Positions 50,448 to 50,457 of a stretch of DNA of 50,457 bases are shown one piece after another. The notes under the pieces were generated by a model, which saw only the letters and a program-made list of their open reading frames with translations, was not told where the DNA came from and made no database searches. Source of the stretch: an uncultured Lachnospiraceae bacterium (lineage in GTDB: Bacteria; Bacillota; Clostridia; Lachnospirales; Lachnospiraceae); the NCBI GenBank assembly GCA_910586615.1, contig CAJUJP010000023.1:13593-64049 (forward strand), read 5' to 3'. A program made the position numbers and the translations under genes. Every line of letters begins with the position of its first letter. Position 1 is the stretch's first letter.

Positions 50448-50457
50448 ATGATATATG
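50448..50457 (+). CDS. Start of a plus-strand gene cut by the window end
   Basis: ATG at 50448 is preceded by AAAAAAGGAG at a spacing of seven bases, a good ribosome site. Only three codons (ATG ATA TAT) are inside the window, so the product is unknown. Confidence 0.45.

Overview
The window looks like a chromosomal segment of a gut-type Clostridia, most plausibly Lachnospiraceae. The basis is family content: Rpn-type PD-(D/E)XK proteins, a DUF975 protein, LytTR/GHKL signalling, an NptA-like Na/Pi symporter, a Firmicutes-type CapC/Wzz/BY-kinase capsule cassette and a Tn916-like integrase. Promoters and ribosome binding sites are also Firmicutes-like. No rRNA, tRNA or CRISPR was seen. The genus is not determined.

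Positions 1-6,400 (minus strand) hold a truncated Lys-rich 12-residue-repeat protein, an MBOAT O-acyltransferase, a DUF2325 protein, and a cluster of intact and decayed Rpn-family pieces. Two 166-bp repeats carry the same promoter and stem-loops in front of two of these genes. Positions 6,494-20,421 are one large exopolysaccharide locus read on the minus strand from a consensus promoter at 20,644-20,672. Its order is CapC-type phosphatase, Wzz-like chain-length protein, a BY-kinase/LCP fusion, a sortase-B-like protein lacking its catalytic residues, a small acidic secreted protein, and the priming sugar transferase. These are followed by AT-rich variable genes: GT4, HAD, GT4, Wzy-like and Wzx-like. 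A decayed ORF with its own terminator sits between the conserved and variable halves.

Positions 20,861-27,900 hold an XRE regulator, a GH13 glucosidase, RsmF-type rRNA methyltransferase, TetR regulator, PutP-type symporter and a small alarmone synthetase. Positions 28,086-33,850 hold a FliD-like secreted protein, a GHKL/LytTR two-component pair, a long coiled-coil protein and a DUF975 protein with a Q/N-rich repeat tail. Sigma-D-like -10 elements precede three of these genes.

Positions 33,984-42,195 form a phosphate-acquisition block, pstS-pstC-pstA-pstB then nptA-like, phoP-like and phoR-like. A three-copy TTTTAC direct repeat with 11-bp period (a probable PhoP box) lies just after pstB. 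There is no separate phoU; a PhoU-like domain is fused to the Na/Pi symporter. After a low-molecular-weight tyrosine phosphatase (42,624-43,091) comes the end of an integrative element. It has arm-type repeats, a Tn916-like integrase, an excisionase, an adenine methyltransferase with an unrecognised N-terminal half, small unknown genes, an AT-rich region with dyad repeats and small ORFs, and an SH3 lipoprotein. The element's other end lies outside the window.
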